Positions 1 through 13,096 of a stretch of DNA of 64,000 nt are shown piece by piece. Position 1 is the first letter of the stretch; every line of letters starts with the position of its first letter. Where the stretch lies: positions 73,452,532-73,516,531 of the forward strand of contig CM073591.1 in the NCBI GenBank assembly GCA_037074705.1, given 5' to 3'. The DNA is from Zhengitettix transpicula. Taxonomy: Eukaryota; Arthropoda; Insecta; Orthoptera; Tetrigidae. A program made the translations under genes and the position numbers. Below the pieces are notes generated by a model. The model did no database searches, was not told the DNA's origin, and was given only the letters and a program-made list of their open reading frames with translations.

Positions 1-1440
1 TAATGAAGTGCGGTGGGTGTTGGAACGGATCGTATTTTTTTTGGTTAGGATCTGATATAATTGGCACGTAAATTATTTCAATTGGAAGAATGTGGTTCAA
101 TTAGCAAAAGTTACAATTCTAAACTAGGTCTTCAGTTCAAATAAATCCACATCCGGCTCAATTAAGGGGCCGAATGAATGGGTTTTTAAACTTCCAGACT
201 TTTTGTTGTCGGATAATGCAAAAAAGAAGGACGAGAAAAATGCTACGAGGGGACTGTATTTTCATTATCTTGCAGCGTCCTCAGAGGAATTAACTGACTT
301 CTGTAATGTTAAAACAACACGAATTTAAATATACGATACGAAGGAGATTATAACGATTATCGTAGCAATAATTGATAGTTCAGCTTACGTCTGCTACTCG
401 AATATTATGTAATGAGCCATCACTGAGTTGTCATAATGGTGCTGTACGTATTCGTAGCCGCTGTACGGCATCTAAACTTTAAAATATTAAAATGTGTTTA
501 TCTAATCGTATTTTTTTGCGTATACAATGTCTGTGTATAGACGGAATGCAAAAATTGTCGATTCCGTTTCGGAAATACCACAACAAGAACGTTTCCGTAT
601 AAAATTACCTGAAATTTAGTTGAAATTTCAGGAACTATTAGTAAGGGTAGAGCAGAAGTAAACGAGTAGAACGTGTAACTCATTTGAATCGTGGCCCCGT
701 TTAAGCACACTCGTAACTCTCCTCAGTCGTACACTGTGAAAAAGGTGTAAAATAATTTTAAAAATTGTTCTATAGTGATTTAGAAATTTAATTACATTTA
801 ACTTGGTATCGCAAATAATTATTTAACATTTTAATTTTTATACTTACTCGAGCGATGGCATTGTATTGATATCATTTTATAATAATGAAAAACTACATTC
901 AACATAACTATTTATTCCATCTTTAAAAACACATTCCAAAGAACAAAGGGGCAAGCGATAAACATACATATATAATGGAAAGTAAGTTTTATCCTTTTAC
1001 TATTTTTTGCATAACTTAAATGTTCTCCCTTCATCATATTACTAAGATGTTGTTTTTCATTTTTGTATTATACGTACAACTAATTTTCTTAAATCGTATT
1101 ACACACGAAGGTTGAATAAGTAATTAGGCCTACAAAAATATAAAAACATTATTTTGGGATCGTTAATTTTTATTTCTTAACATTCTTCTTTCAGCGCGGT
1201 ATACTTCGTCCAGTGTTTCATCAACTTTTACGTCATGCAAAAAGTAAATATTCGGAATATTCCCAAAATAGGCATTTGTTTCGGCAATGAACTATTCGTC
1301 GGAACGAATTTTTTCCGGCGAGTATTTATTTAATGTTAGGAAATATATTAAATGTTCAGAGGCTATATGAGGCAAATATCTAATTTCAGTTTGTCTACAT
1401 CGAAACTGAATATCTATGCACCTGTATATATATTTATATA
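1..1440. other. Upstream AT-rich region, no gene recognised
   Basis: I see no convincing exon or known transposon protein here. The open frames are short. The N-terminal exons of the myosin (about 100 residues before the P-loop) were looked for and not found, so they probably lie before the window. Confidence 0.4.
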
Positions 1441-1680
1441 TATTGGAAGAAGGCACAATCTTCCCGTCTCTTCTTCTTCATATGGATCAACAATCTTATC
1501 TTCCATCCGTTTTAGTTGTAGATGAAGATCTTGAAGGCCTTCAGTGCTAAGTTCTCAATGAGAAGAGCAGTATCGTCTTTGCCAAATGTTGGAGTCTGTT
1601 CTTTATTTAACGACGTATAATGGTTCCCATTCATCGTTCGTTCTTCCTCTAAACAGTCAATGTGGATAATTCCGTGTGGT
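1441..1680 (-). repeat. Degenerate copy of the Tigger-type repeat
   Basis: The stretch 1441-1560 closely resembles 3040-3160: both carry the same run from 'aaggcacaatctt' or 'aaggcgcaatctt' through 'cgttttagttgtag' to 'gccttca'. The second copy belongs to a pogo/Tigger-type transposase read on the - strand, so this is a second, more decayed piece of the same family. No intact frame remains. Confidence 0.5.
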
Positions 1681-2840
1681 TCCAATAAACCGCCTGTCGA
1701 TTTCCCTAACTTTGCCTTCTTCAGATTCGGCTTCCTTGAAGAAGCCCACCGTTTGGTCTCTGGTGTGTAGTGGTGGAATCATATTTTATCAACAGTTATG
1801 TATAGACGTAGAAGCTTGTCGGTGCGACGGAAAAGCGACAAACCAGCCATTGAGTCGACAATTGTGGGGAATCCACCTTATAATATTGTTAAGATCACTG
1901 ACCCGTGGGATATGCCTGTTGCCTCAACAAGTCGCACCGTCGATACTCACCATCATATAGAGGGGTTTGTTAATAATCTATAACGCAGTCAACTCAAATG
2001 GACGTTCCAAACAATGTGGATGAACGGTTTTCAACTCTGGAGCACATGTGTCATGAACTTCACCCAACTTGCTTTAATTTCTTTAGGCGTTTTTGCCGTT
2101 CAAAAAGAAGTGTCCAATTACTACTGAAGCTCATTTTTTCATGGTTTCATAATAACGCATACTATTTGCATTGATTCATAGTAGCAATTCAACCATAAAA
2201 TTTATATGGTTGTAAATTTAATATCAGAATATTGTAAAATTGTACTTCTCGATAATTTTGTAAGTACGTAATGACCAATCCTAGTATCTTCTTTTCGTTC
2301 TGAATCTCTGAATCTCCGCGCCTGCGGATTCCTACGTACGTTGTACTCTAAAAATGTATAACGGATATTTATACTTTTTTTGTGTGACAATCGTCAAACA
2401 TTGCCCATCTATCAGTGTAGACTATTGTATACATATGTAAAATTGTCACTGGACCTGAAATGGTGAATGAATGATCGCAAAAATATTTTACGGGAATGAG
2501 TATTGGACAATTTTATTAAAAGTGTTCTGCCCAAAGGCAAGTCACGACAGATCTCCATGGTTCTGTGTCATCCTGCATTTCGCTTCATCGTTTCGTAACT
2601 ACAGTCATACCATGCTTTTCGTTGATAATGCGTCCGAACGAGTTTGGCGATAATGGAGGCAATTATTTTAATATGATTCAATGTAAATCCATTTAATTCG
2701 TTCTCGATACTCAAAAATACGTAAAAAAACACATTGAAGAATATGGATAGTTTAATAATAGGAAAAAATAAAACATAAGTTAATAAAATAATAAAGTTAA
2801 GGGGTAACTTCTCCTTTTACTGTTTTGATCCAGTACTAGG
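1681..2840. other. No gene recognised between the two Tigger pieces
   Basis: Open frames at 1676-1983 and 2471-2653 match nothing I recognise. The position between two related repeat pieces suggests it may be the body of a decayed transposon or unique DNA captured between two insertions. I cannot decide between these. Confidence 0.3.
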
Positions 2841-2844
2841 ACGA

Positions 2845-3300
2845 GCGAGCTTCAGAGTCATTACAAAAAAAGTTATCCAAAGAGGTCTGTTTCTGCCTGC
2901 CACTTTTCAAAAATTGTCTTAAATGTGGCAAAACATTGTCATCGAACAAGTTGCACACACGTCCTGCAACAGTTTTGTCTGGATGATGATGTTTCGCCAC
3001 AAATTCTCGCACCTTACTGACCGTAGACGATATGGTTTACAATCTCGGAGGAAGGCGCAATCTTTCCGGCTTTTCTTCCTCATATGGATCCACAGTCTCA
3101 TCTTCCGTCCGTTTTAGTTGTAGGTGAAGATCTTGCAGGCCTTCACTGGTGAGTTCTTCTCTATGATTACTCGTCAACTTTTTGAACTTCTGGCCTGAAG
3201 AGAGACCCTTTTACTGTTCTTCCAGTTTCTTTGAATGGTTTCATCCATCGATTTAAAGATTTATCACCTGGAGTATTTTTTTCGGGGATGAAACGTATTG
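2845..3300 (-). mobile_element. Tigger/pogo-type (Tc1-mariner superfamily) transposase C-terminus remnant
   Basis: Reading the - strand from about 3165 down to 2845 gives a tail typical of Tigger/jerky-type transposases. An acidic stretch (TEDETVDPYEEEKPERL) is followed by VREFVAKHHHPDKTVAGRV, then CNLFDDNVLPHLRQFLKS and KQTSLDNFF. This matches the family pattern of a helix ending 'EKHHPxK...R..N..ND....HFR..LK.R.KQ..LD.F'. There is a stop just before VREF, and the DDE core is not visible, so the copy is dead. No terminal inverted repeats were found. Confidence 0.7.
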
Positions 3301-3421
3301 TAAAGGGTGCGTCATATTTATTTTATTTTATTTATATAACAAAAATAAATTATGACAATTTTATTTAAACTCAGGATTGAGGCCTTATTAGCAGAGACAT
3401 TTTTTATTATACATATGAACT

Positions 3422-4010
3422 GTGTTTCTTGGAGCCACAATGCTTACATTTCTTTCCATTGAAGTCCACCTATTCCTGCGACGGTCGATGACAGCAGCGT
3501 CCGATGATCCCCACGTTCATTATCTCCTCATTTCCACTCAGTCTTTCCAAAGTTCACCATCTCTCTCCCCGACTTCACTGCACCTCCTCCGTTTTCCAAA
3601 GTCCAAAACCTACAGCCTGCTCCGTCCAAACACCTGTTTCCTCCCTTCGGGGTCCACCTCCTTACCTCCACGGATCCACCTCCTTACCTCCAGGGCTCCG
3701 TCGCGACACGTCGTCTCTACCTGCAACAGCCAACGGCTTTCTCCGCGAAGTACCACTCGGGCCATTGACCTCACCCTGGTCTTCTTGGGGTGTTCAAAAC
3801 AAAACAGGGCTCTCGGTCCGACGGAGGCATGAACCAAAATGTACCCCCTACAGTACGTCATTTACGTTGCACTGCTGCAACGGATTTAAATTCTGCATAC
3901 CACAACACAAATTGTGCCACATCTCTCGGCGGACGAATTCAGACACACATAATAACTGCAGAGAGAAAATGCGATGCTCGAGAGGACTAGCAGCGCCATC
4001 GGAGGAAAAA
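3422..4010. repeat. GC-richer island with overlapping open frames, probable repeat fragment
   Basis: This block is clearly richer in C and G than its surroundings. It has long overlapping frames on both strands (136 and 196 codons on +, 83 on -). The + frames are Ser/Pro/Thr/Leu-rich and resemble no family I know. Short CT-rich repeats such as 'ccacctccttacctcca' recur. A captured transposon or LTR fragment is more likely than a host gene. Confidence 0.35.
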
Positions 4011-4436
4011 CATTCTTACACTACATTTCAACACAAGAATTATTTCCGTTCGTTTAACAATCAACGGTTTATAATTAAGCTTCATTTTTTTTAAAAGACT
4101 TAGTAAATGAATGAGATCTGTAGATTTAGATTTATTATTCATTCCATTAGTCCTCTGTCGAAGAAATAGGATTCGTCAATATAATATTACAAGAAAATAA
4201 TAAATTATTACAATTACAAGGTTTAAAAAACAAACATTGTACTTAACAAAAGAAATTAAAACAATGTTAAATATATTAATATAACAGTAATTAAAGAAAT
4301 GATTAGTATATTAATCTTCAATTTTTATTCTTCGGAGTTCCCAGCACCAAACCTTACTTGGATTCCCGTCGAACATAGACTGCGGTTCGGAAGGAATCAG
4401 ACGGGTGTGATTGTTGATTCTTACATGTGTTTTCAG

Positions 4437-4621
4437 ATACGCCATCGCAGCGTCGGCGTATCGCTTTCTGCGGGACCGGCACGAGGACCAGTGCGTCGTG
4501 GTTTCTGGCGAGAGCGGCGCGGGGAAGACGGAGGCGGCGCGCATGGTTCTGGCCTTCCTCTGCTGCGGACCCAGTTCCGTCGTCAGGGACCGCCTCGTGC
4601 ATGCGGGGCCTCTCTTAGAAG
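4437..4621 (+). CDS. Myosin exon a: P-loop
   Basis: The acceptor is 'tttcag' at 4436 and the donor is 'gtacag' at 4622. It starts one base before the codon for [11 protein letters not shown] and carries the nucleotide-binding P-loop GESGAGKT at 4507-4530, then [11 protein letters not shown]. It ends in phase 1 at HAGPLLE. The codons are very GC-rich (GCG, CGC, CTG), unlike the 3' exons. Loop 1 after the P-loop is short and unlike Myo1b. Confidence 0.93.
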
Positions 4622-7600
4622 GTACAGCGTTCGTCAATCTCAGCATTTTCCTGACGTTACGATGCTTACAGTCCTCCTCCTGCTGTTCTTCTGTGTTAGA
4701 AGTCATTCTACAAATCACCGGGGGGTCGTTTACTACATGTTTCTGAATTCGAAAAATAATTATATATGGCTAATGGTTGTAATTACCCCTTGCAGAGTGC
4801 AAAATCCGAATTGGCGACTAGTACGGCTTGGTTAAAATATTTATAAAATATTGAAATAGTTACGGTGACCAATATTCTTGTACATTCAACGGACTTGTTA
4901 CCGTAATAGGCGAAATTATAGTAAAAAATGTAAAAAAAATTCAAACATTTATAAAAGTAAAAAATAATATTCGAAAAATGGGTACCCTACATGCGGATGG
5001 TATTTTTCGCATTGTTTCTCTTTAAATAAGGTCCTCTATTATAAACAATTGTATATCCGATAACATCTTTTTTTAAAATTATAAGGGAATGTGAGCTTTC
5101 CCGGAGTAAATTATTAATAAAATATTTCTTAAATAAAAAAGAAAGCCAATACAAACAAAAAAGGTAATATAAATACCACACAACGTTTCGCCAGGTGCTA
5201 AGAAGAGCCTAGAGAAACACAACTGCACTGATCAGTTGACAACACTCAAAGCGACGAAAACGCATCAACAATGGGAGATACGCCATAATACGTAATAATA
5301 AGGGATCATAGCAATTATCGAGTTTCATAGTGTCAGTTTGTAGATTAATAGCTGTGATGTTTGATTTAATGTGAAGCGTCTCCGAAATGAGTCTGGAATT
5401 GTAACTGGTGTCAATGTCTAAAATCTTAGCATTTGGCAATCAAATGTGTGTTTAGAATAGATGATATGTTTGGATACTACAGATTGTTTATCAATAGAAA
5501 GTTTGATATTACATATGTGTTCCTTGATACGTTTATTAAGGGAACGTTTTGTTTGCCCTATGTAGCAGGAATTACAATTAGAGCAAGTGATTTTGTAAAC
5601 AACACAATGTTTGCTGTAGGTGTCAAGTGAAACTTTGTGGCTTTTAATCAAGTATGAAAGGGTATTAGTGGATCTGTAAATGATGGATATTTGATATTCT
5701 TTGAATATTTGGAAAAATTTGTAATAAGGGAGAACGAGAAAAAATTTGGCTTGATGTGTTTGGGGACGATTGACAGTAGGATGTTGGATTTTGTTCAGTC
5801 TGCTGTTTATGTGTTTAATAATAAAAGTTAAAGGGTACTCATTGGAGATACAAATGTTTCGGACAATATTTAAGTTGTGATGATGGAAGTATTTATTGGC
5901 TCCTAACCGGGTTAAACATTTATTGATACAAAACGTTTCGCGTTTCGTTGGCGATCTCTTGTCACTGCCGTCAGGTGAATTCGGTTTACAATTATTTGCC
6001 GTTACCGATTTCAATTAATTATTTTCAATTAATTCAATTAAAGAATTTCAATTAGTTAATTTAATCGAAATCTGTAACGTTAAAAAATTGAAACCCCAAT
6101 CCACCAGACGACGGTGGCGGAGCACGCCATAGAAACTTTGTGTATCAATAAATTATATTACTTTCTAAGATTACGAATAGTTTTTCTGTGGAATGCGTCT
6201 CTTTCTGAGGAAATAACTCCGAAAAAAAAAATTGTAAAATAAAATGCGTACAGAAGTATATTAACTTTATTTAACCGTGTTAGAAACTCTAGAATGTTTT
6301 ATTCGTCTTAATCTATGAGTCTATAAGCACTAGACTCATAACTAAGTAGAGAGTTAAAATCAGGTCTGAAAAATTACTGTGTTAAATGGTATACTATAAA
6401 ATGAAAAATTTACGTCTGATTGAAAATAATGAATACGAAAGATAGCCAATTCAGACAAAACAAAAGTGATAATATAAATACCACACAACGTTTCTGGGAT
6501 CCTTGTACCTTTCGTCAGGTGCGAAGAAGAGCCTAGAGCGACACAACTACACTCAAAAGCTTTTGAGTTTAGTCAACTGACAAGTGCGAAGAAGAGCCTA
6601 GAGTGACACAACTGCACTTGTCAGTTGACAAAACTCAAAAGCTTTTGAGTGTAGTTGTGTCGCTCTATGCTCTTCTTGGCACCTGACGAAAGGGACGAGG
6701 ATCCCAGAAACGTTCTGTGCTATTTATATTATCACTGTTTTGTCTGAATTGGCTATATTTCTTATTCCGTATAATATAAAACTTAAACCATGTTTCTTCA
6801 ATTGTTTAATTATTATAATCCTGAGAAGTAAACAAAAATAAGATGATGCGTGATAAACGGATAAAATTCATGTTCCAGCAATTATAAAATATTTGGATGT
6901 AAGAGGTTTAACCCCGACAGCTATAAAATAGGAGTTAGAAACTTAACAATCGTCTTCAACGGTAAAGGCAGTTGAACTTCAAATACTGCAGTACATGTAA
7001 AGTAGATACACCACGAAATACACTTATTAATATCGAAGTTAGTGCTCCTTGGAAAAGTTCGACCACAACAGAATCACTCAGCAATGCAGCAATCACCGAT
7101 TTGTTCTTCAAGGGAAACAATGGAGCTCCTAAAAAGTATTAGCTATGGATAAATTATTACGATTCAATGCGACAAGAGGTTATGTGAGATGAAATTGGAT
7201 TTATAATTCCAATTCAGTCCGCGCCAGTTGGATTACCTGTGAAAAGAATTTGAGGCTCTCATATATTCCAAACTATTCCTTATAAGATAACTCTGGAAGG
7301 GCCTGTTAAGTGAACCAGACTCTCTAGAAGGAATCCCGAGAGAATTTCATCCAACATTTACACCGGGAAAACCTACGTTTGACTACGTTTGACTATCTCT
7401 AGAAGACGTTACTTTCCTGATAAATTACATTTGTATGGTAATCGCAGTTTCATCTTTGTTTGATATTTCTCTGTTTTCTGAATATTTAGTTAATATAATT
7501 TTGTATATGGCTATTTTTTTACATATCTTGCCGCTAGAAAAATATTTTAGTTAGAACTATACTTATTTTGTAATTAATTTAAATTGCAGTCAAGAGACAT

Positions 7601-10600
7601 TAAAATCCCCTATGTGTATGTTTGCTACATTACAAAACCTCGTAAAATATAATCTAATTATTTTGTGAATACACCCAGTCAGTTTAATTAGAACTATTAA
7701 TAAGATTTTCTTTTCTTGAGAGCATGATAGAACTAGTTTTGTTTAAAATAAGTGAAAATACGTAGAACACTCAAAGTTGCTCCTAATGACCGGACTGGAA
7801 ACTTTGTTACAATATTATTTGAGAAAACGAAGGAGTAAGTTATGAATTAGATTTAACTTTGGTGAAAATTTTGTCTAGAAAACTAATACATATCTCTTTC
7901 ATTTTTAGCGTTCGGGAATGCCAAAACCTATAGGAACGATAACTCTTCCAGATTTGTAAGTATTATGTTACTGTGTTCCACTGAAGATTAATACCACGTG
8001 TAACATTTCCTCTACAATCAAACTTTTGCCGGGAACCCTTACTGCTAATCTTTATGACTTTATTAGATACGAGATTAAAGAAGTTTGAGAAGGGATTAAA
8101 ACTCCGGGAAAGATGAGAAAACATTAAAGTTTTTTACATTTGAATCAACCCTCCGGTACTTAAATGCATAATTTAATATATTCAATAAAGGAACCTGTTT
8201 TTCATCCGGATGATCAGACACGCGGGGAAGTTAGCTTAAAACTTTTGAGGCATTGCTTTCATCATTCGCCAGGGATTATCCGGCGTATGGTCCTCAGTAT
8301 GAAAGGCTACTGTTTACTTACAGAAAACCGTGTGCACGTATAAATAATCGAAAAAAACAATCTTGTGCAACAATTTATGTTAGTAAGATTGCAATTATAA
8401 ACGATATTTCGTCGGAAATATTTATTACGTTAAGAGTATAATTTAATATTTGAACTAATGAAATACACCATACTTATTCAAAAACTAAATAGTTTCGCCC
8501 TGGATAAGTTTTCAGGAAGTAAAATGAAAAGAATAAAGGTTAAAAATAACAATCCTGTAGACTTAATACATTTAATGCGTTTTTATAGTAATAATTATTA
8601 TTTGGTGGTTGTTTTGTTATTACTCGACCCCTTCTTTAATTCATTATTGTTATAATCATAAGCCTACTCGCTATTTAATTAAGATGTCCATATTTTTGTG
8701 CAAAAATCTAAAAATATTTGTTGATATAATTTCACTTTAGAATGAATATTTTAAACCCGACCTAAATTCATTAGTACCAGTGATAGAATAGAAAAGTTCG
8801 ATTCTTAACCATTTGGTTCATCAAATATTTCCTCGACTCTTACTATTATCAAAATTCAAGATTTGTTGACAACCTCAGACAAATCATACTGAACTATACC
8901 GAAAATTTACAGGCTTGCATATTAAAAAAAATTATTGGCGTTTTGCCTTTCAGTTAAAATGAAAGTAATACCTTCAAAATGAAAAAAACTATTCAGTCCC
9001 TTATCTTGATACCAAACTTCCTGAGAATTAACCTATGTGATTCTCCTTATATCGTTATATATGCCATGCTTTGAAATTATTTTGATTTAGACCTGTCATT
9101 ACTTTATTTTCCATATTTAATTCTTCTGCGATCTGATAAAGAAGATTATATTTTTTATTCCAGGGCAAGTACTTGGATATAGAATTCGACTACAAGGGAG
9201 ACCCTCTCGGAGGAACAATCACAAATTGTAAGTCGAATGTAATTTATATTGGCCTATTATTATCCCCATTACTCAGTTATAAGTGAACTAATGTTGTTAA
9301 CATTTTTGTTTTAGACCTCCTGGAGAAAGTAAGTCAGCCATTCAATAATAAATATAATTATTAAATTAACTTTATACATTTAATTCTTCTTCCACGTGCT
9401 AATTTGTTGCTTTGTTTTGTTTATGGAGAAATTTACTGCTTGATTTACCTTTGTTATAACAATGATATTATTGAAACGCATTGAATCATTTTTCAGTCGC
9501 GTGTTACCAGCCAGGCAGCTGGAGAGCGAAATTTTCACGTCTTCTACCAACTCCTCAGCGGCGCTGATATCCATCTTCTTAGTAGGTTATTTTCAGTACT
9601 ATCTTCGTAGATTTACGTTATTTGTAATAATAAATAGTATTGCAAATTTGTTGCTTACATTAATTTTTTTATAATGATTATTGAATAAACAGTTCATTCT
9701 GACGCTGACACGCAGGTACGTTATATATACCAGGTGAATAAGCTTAAATCAGCTGTATTTTAGTAATAAAAACACATAAACAGAATTAAAATAATGTATA
9801 AAGGACGGGCCCTCGTTAGCGACACATTTTCCCCAACCCTCGGGCAATTTGTGGATACCACGCCAAAAAAATCCCTTGTCTTTCGAGGCAAACAATTCAT
9901 CAACCCATTTTCGGATGTATTCGTAATAATCGAAGTGCTGCTCAGCGAGCGCGTGGCCCATCGACGAAAGTTGGTGGTAGTCGGACGGGGCCACGTCTGG
10001 CATGGGGTAGCACCTCCCAGTTGAGTGCCTCCAAGTAGTTTCGGACCATCGTTGATGTGTGGTATGGTGCGTTGACGTGGAGGAAAATCAGCTTGTAATC
10101 TCTTTGCCTTTTCTTACGCAGATCGCGGAGCAATTTGATCAGATGTTGGTAGTAGCAGTGGGCATTGACCTTTTTACCGGGTTTCAATAATTCATAGTTG
10201 ACGATAACCTGCTGATCCCACCAAACGCCCAGAATCGTCTTCCGGCCAAAGCGATTTGGTCTTGTGGACGATGTTGATGGCCGGGATCAGCCCACGATTT
10301 CTGGCGTTTATGATTCTTGAAATATATCCACTTTTCATCCGATGCAGGAACGACTTTAATTTTTGTCTGGCGAGCAAGATTTCGCATATGATTCGGCATC
10401 GCTCCATCTGCCTATCGTTCAATTCATACGACACCAATTTACCGATCCTTTGAATATTTCCCATGGCGCGTAGGCGCATGGATATAGCTGGTTGAGTAAC
10501 ACCCAATTGCTCGGAAAGTATTTTTTGCGATTGGATATCGTCTTCGTCCAAAAGAGCCTGTAATTGATGTTCTTCAACCTTCCTGGACCGATTTTCACGC

Positions 10601-13043
10601 ATCTTGTCGCTCAGGTCAAACTTGCAGTCTTTGAACCGACGAAACCAATCTCTGTACGTTTTTTCCGATAAAGCACTGTCAGCATATGCCTTCAGAAGGA
10701 TTTGATGCGATTCGGTAGCAGATTTTTTAAATTGAAGCAGAAAAGAAGAGCTTCCCACATATGACCTTTTTTTTGGCAAAAAGCTAGACATGGTTACCAA
10801 AGGAAAAAGGTATGTTGTTGTATGAAATTGCTGATGATGTGCACCGTCTATTTTTTAGAAATGACAAACTCATAAAAAAGAATGCAGTATCCAATATGAT
10901 CACTAACGCCATTTATGAGCAAACAGCGGATTTAATATATATTATACGCTAAATAATATTTATTAGATTTTACCTGATATTCACATATTTTTATCACTAT
11001 TTATACAATCATCAAATTCAAAACTCAAATTCTGCCAGGTCGTTATGAGATTAACAATTTTCTTAAGTATTATTTGAGAACAGTAACTTCTGAAAAAAAA
11101 ATCGTGAAACCTATCATGATGAATATCAGATTATTTTTATACGATGAATCGGTTTATATGCCAATTGTGTCGCTTTTTTATTTGTAGGAATACAATTGCA
11201 ATAATTTTACATTATTTTTAGAAAGAGCACTATTTCGGATTGTAACTGCCGTATATTCCTGTTTTGACCAGAGTTTACTCTAGTTTCTTCGAAATTGGTC
11301 AGGTTACTGTAGAGTTCAAGTCACAATTTTAGATCAGGTTTACTTCCTTCAGGCACACGAAAAAATTAAAAGAACTCTTTTTTCATCACAAGTTGAAATG
11401 ATCTGAAATTTGAATATCCAACCCAATATTTATATTACTCGTTTGATTTAATTTAGTCTATTTAAGAAACTACTATTTAAGATTTTGAAAATTGTCGATT
11501 GGGCATACAAATGTGAAAAGGTTAAATAAGAATATATTGTATGTAGCTTACTCCCAGTATATCTAGTCACAGTGTCGTGGATTCCATTGAAGTCAATCGA
11601 ATACATTTTCTGGGTTGAGGGGATTTTTATATATTCTGTTGGGTGTTCAATTTAGTGAGTAAAAAATTATTCAAGGTTTAGGCAGTCCTTGGGGTAAAGG
11701 TGCCCCTAGACTATCGTCAATAATATTGCACAATATATTGCTGGGAAGATACACACGTTGTAATATTGTCCAATAATTGAGTTCAGTCACCATGAACAAT
11801 GAAGCAAGTTATGTGGGGATTGCTTTAGTTACAACTTTAAAAAAGAAGGAGAAAGAAAACCGCAGATTGATGAAGGAATGGTTCAAAAAAAGACATGAAT
11901 TCACTTATAAAAAAAATTGTTGGGTGACCTAAGAATATGTAAACCAGCTTATTTTCAAAACTTAGAGGTATTATTTGTTCCAATATTATCCACATCGTCA
12001 ATGTAATTCTCATCCTCTGTCTGAATGGTATTTTGTGACGTACATGGTTCTTCCTGACCTATTAGAAACTTCATTTCTTCAAAATACCATAATGTTGGTT
12101 CTATGACGTCATCTATTCCAGCACCGCTTTTTTAAGAATCCTTATTCCGCCTTAATTCTTTTCTAGAGTTAGTACGCAAAGAAATAAATTTTTTAACTAA
12201 CTGCAACTTTTTAAAAAAATTATTTGCATATTACATAAATGAGTAATAAGCAAATTGTGTGACATAGTTATGATATGAGGGGGAAGTCATACATTGATGT
12301 TACTCCCAAATAAAAGCGTTAAGCCTGGTTGGACCGAGGAATGAGATCATTTGGCCATTGTCGTTTTAATCTTCTTGGTGCGACTGGTTCTTGGGCTAGA
12401 TGATGAACGAGATCGTTTTCGTGACCGGTGGTAGCCTGTTACTAATCTTCTAATTTCGCTGGTTACATATGGAATCCTCAGGTCTTCGTGGAGGGTTTGA
12501 TTGTTCACGTACCAAGGAGCGTTTGTCAACATGCGAAGCGTGTTCGACTGGAAACGCTGCAGGATTTTAATATGTGACGCTTTTGTGCAACTCCACAGTC
12601 GAATGTTGTATTGTCTTTAAAATGGCTTAATACAGGAGAATTTTATTTTCTATGGATAACTGTGATTCATTTCTTTGACTTTAAGGTCTAGATGTTTTCC
12701 TTTGCACTTTATATGAGTCTTCCACGTGAGCCTCTGACCAGCATCGGGAAACTTTTCACTATATTTCCAAAGCAAACGTTCGTATTGCTTTTTATTTTTA
12801 ATGATATTACTATACTCATATTTTTAAAATTTATCCTAAAACTATTATCTTTGGATTGTAGTTTTTTTTTAATAAATTTACAAGTATTTACAACAAATAT
12901 AGTAAATAATTCACCTGCTGGCTTGTGTTGGTGGAGTCCAGTAACCTTTACCCTAAGGACTGCCTAAACCTTGAGTAATTTTATCACACTAAATTGACAC
13001 ACCCAACAGAAAATTTAATATTTTAATATTCCACAAAGATTTT

Positions 13044-13096
<53 letters not shown>

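Noticed and set aside
3422..4094. Overlapping 136- and 196-codon open frames as host genes
   Set aside because: Low-complexity Ser/Pro/Leu composition, no recognisable family, frames on both strands, and association with a GC-rich repeat block.
1..4436. N-terminal myosin exons (start codon to just before the P-loop)
   Set aside because: No stretch resembling the conserved class I N-terminus with splice sites was found on the + strand, so it is probably upstream of the window.
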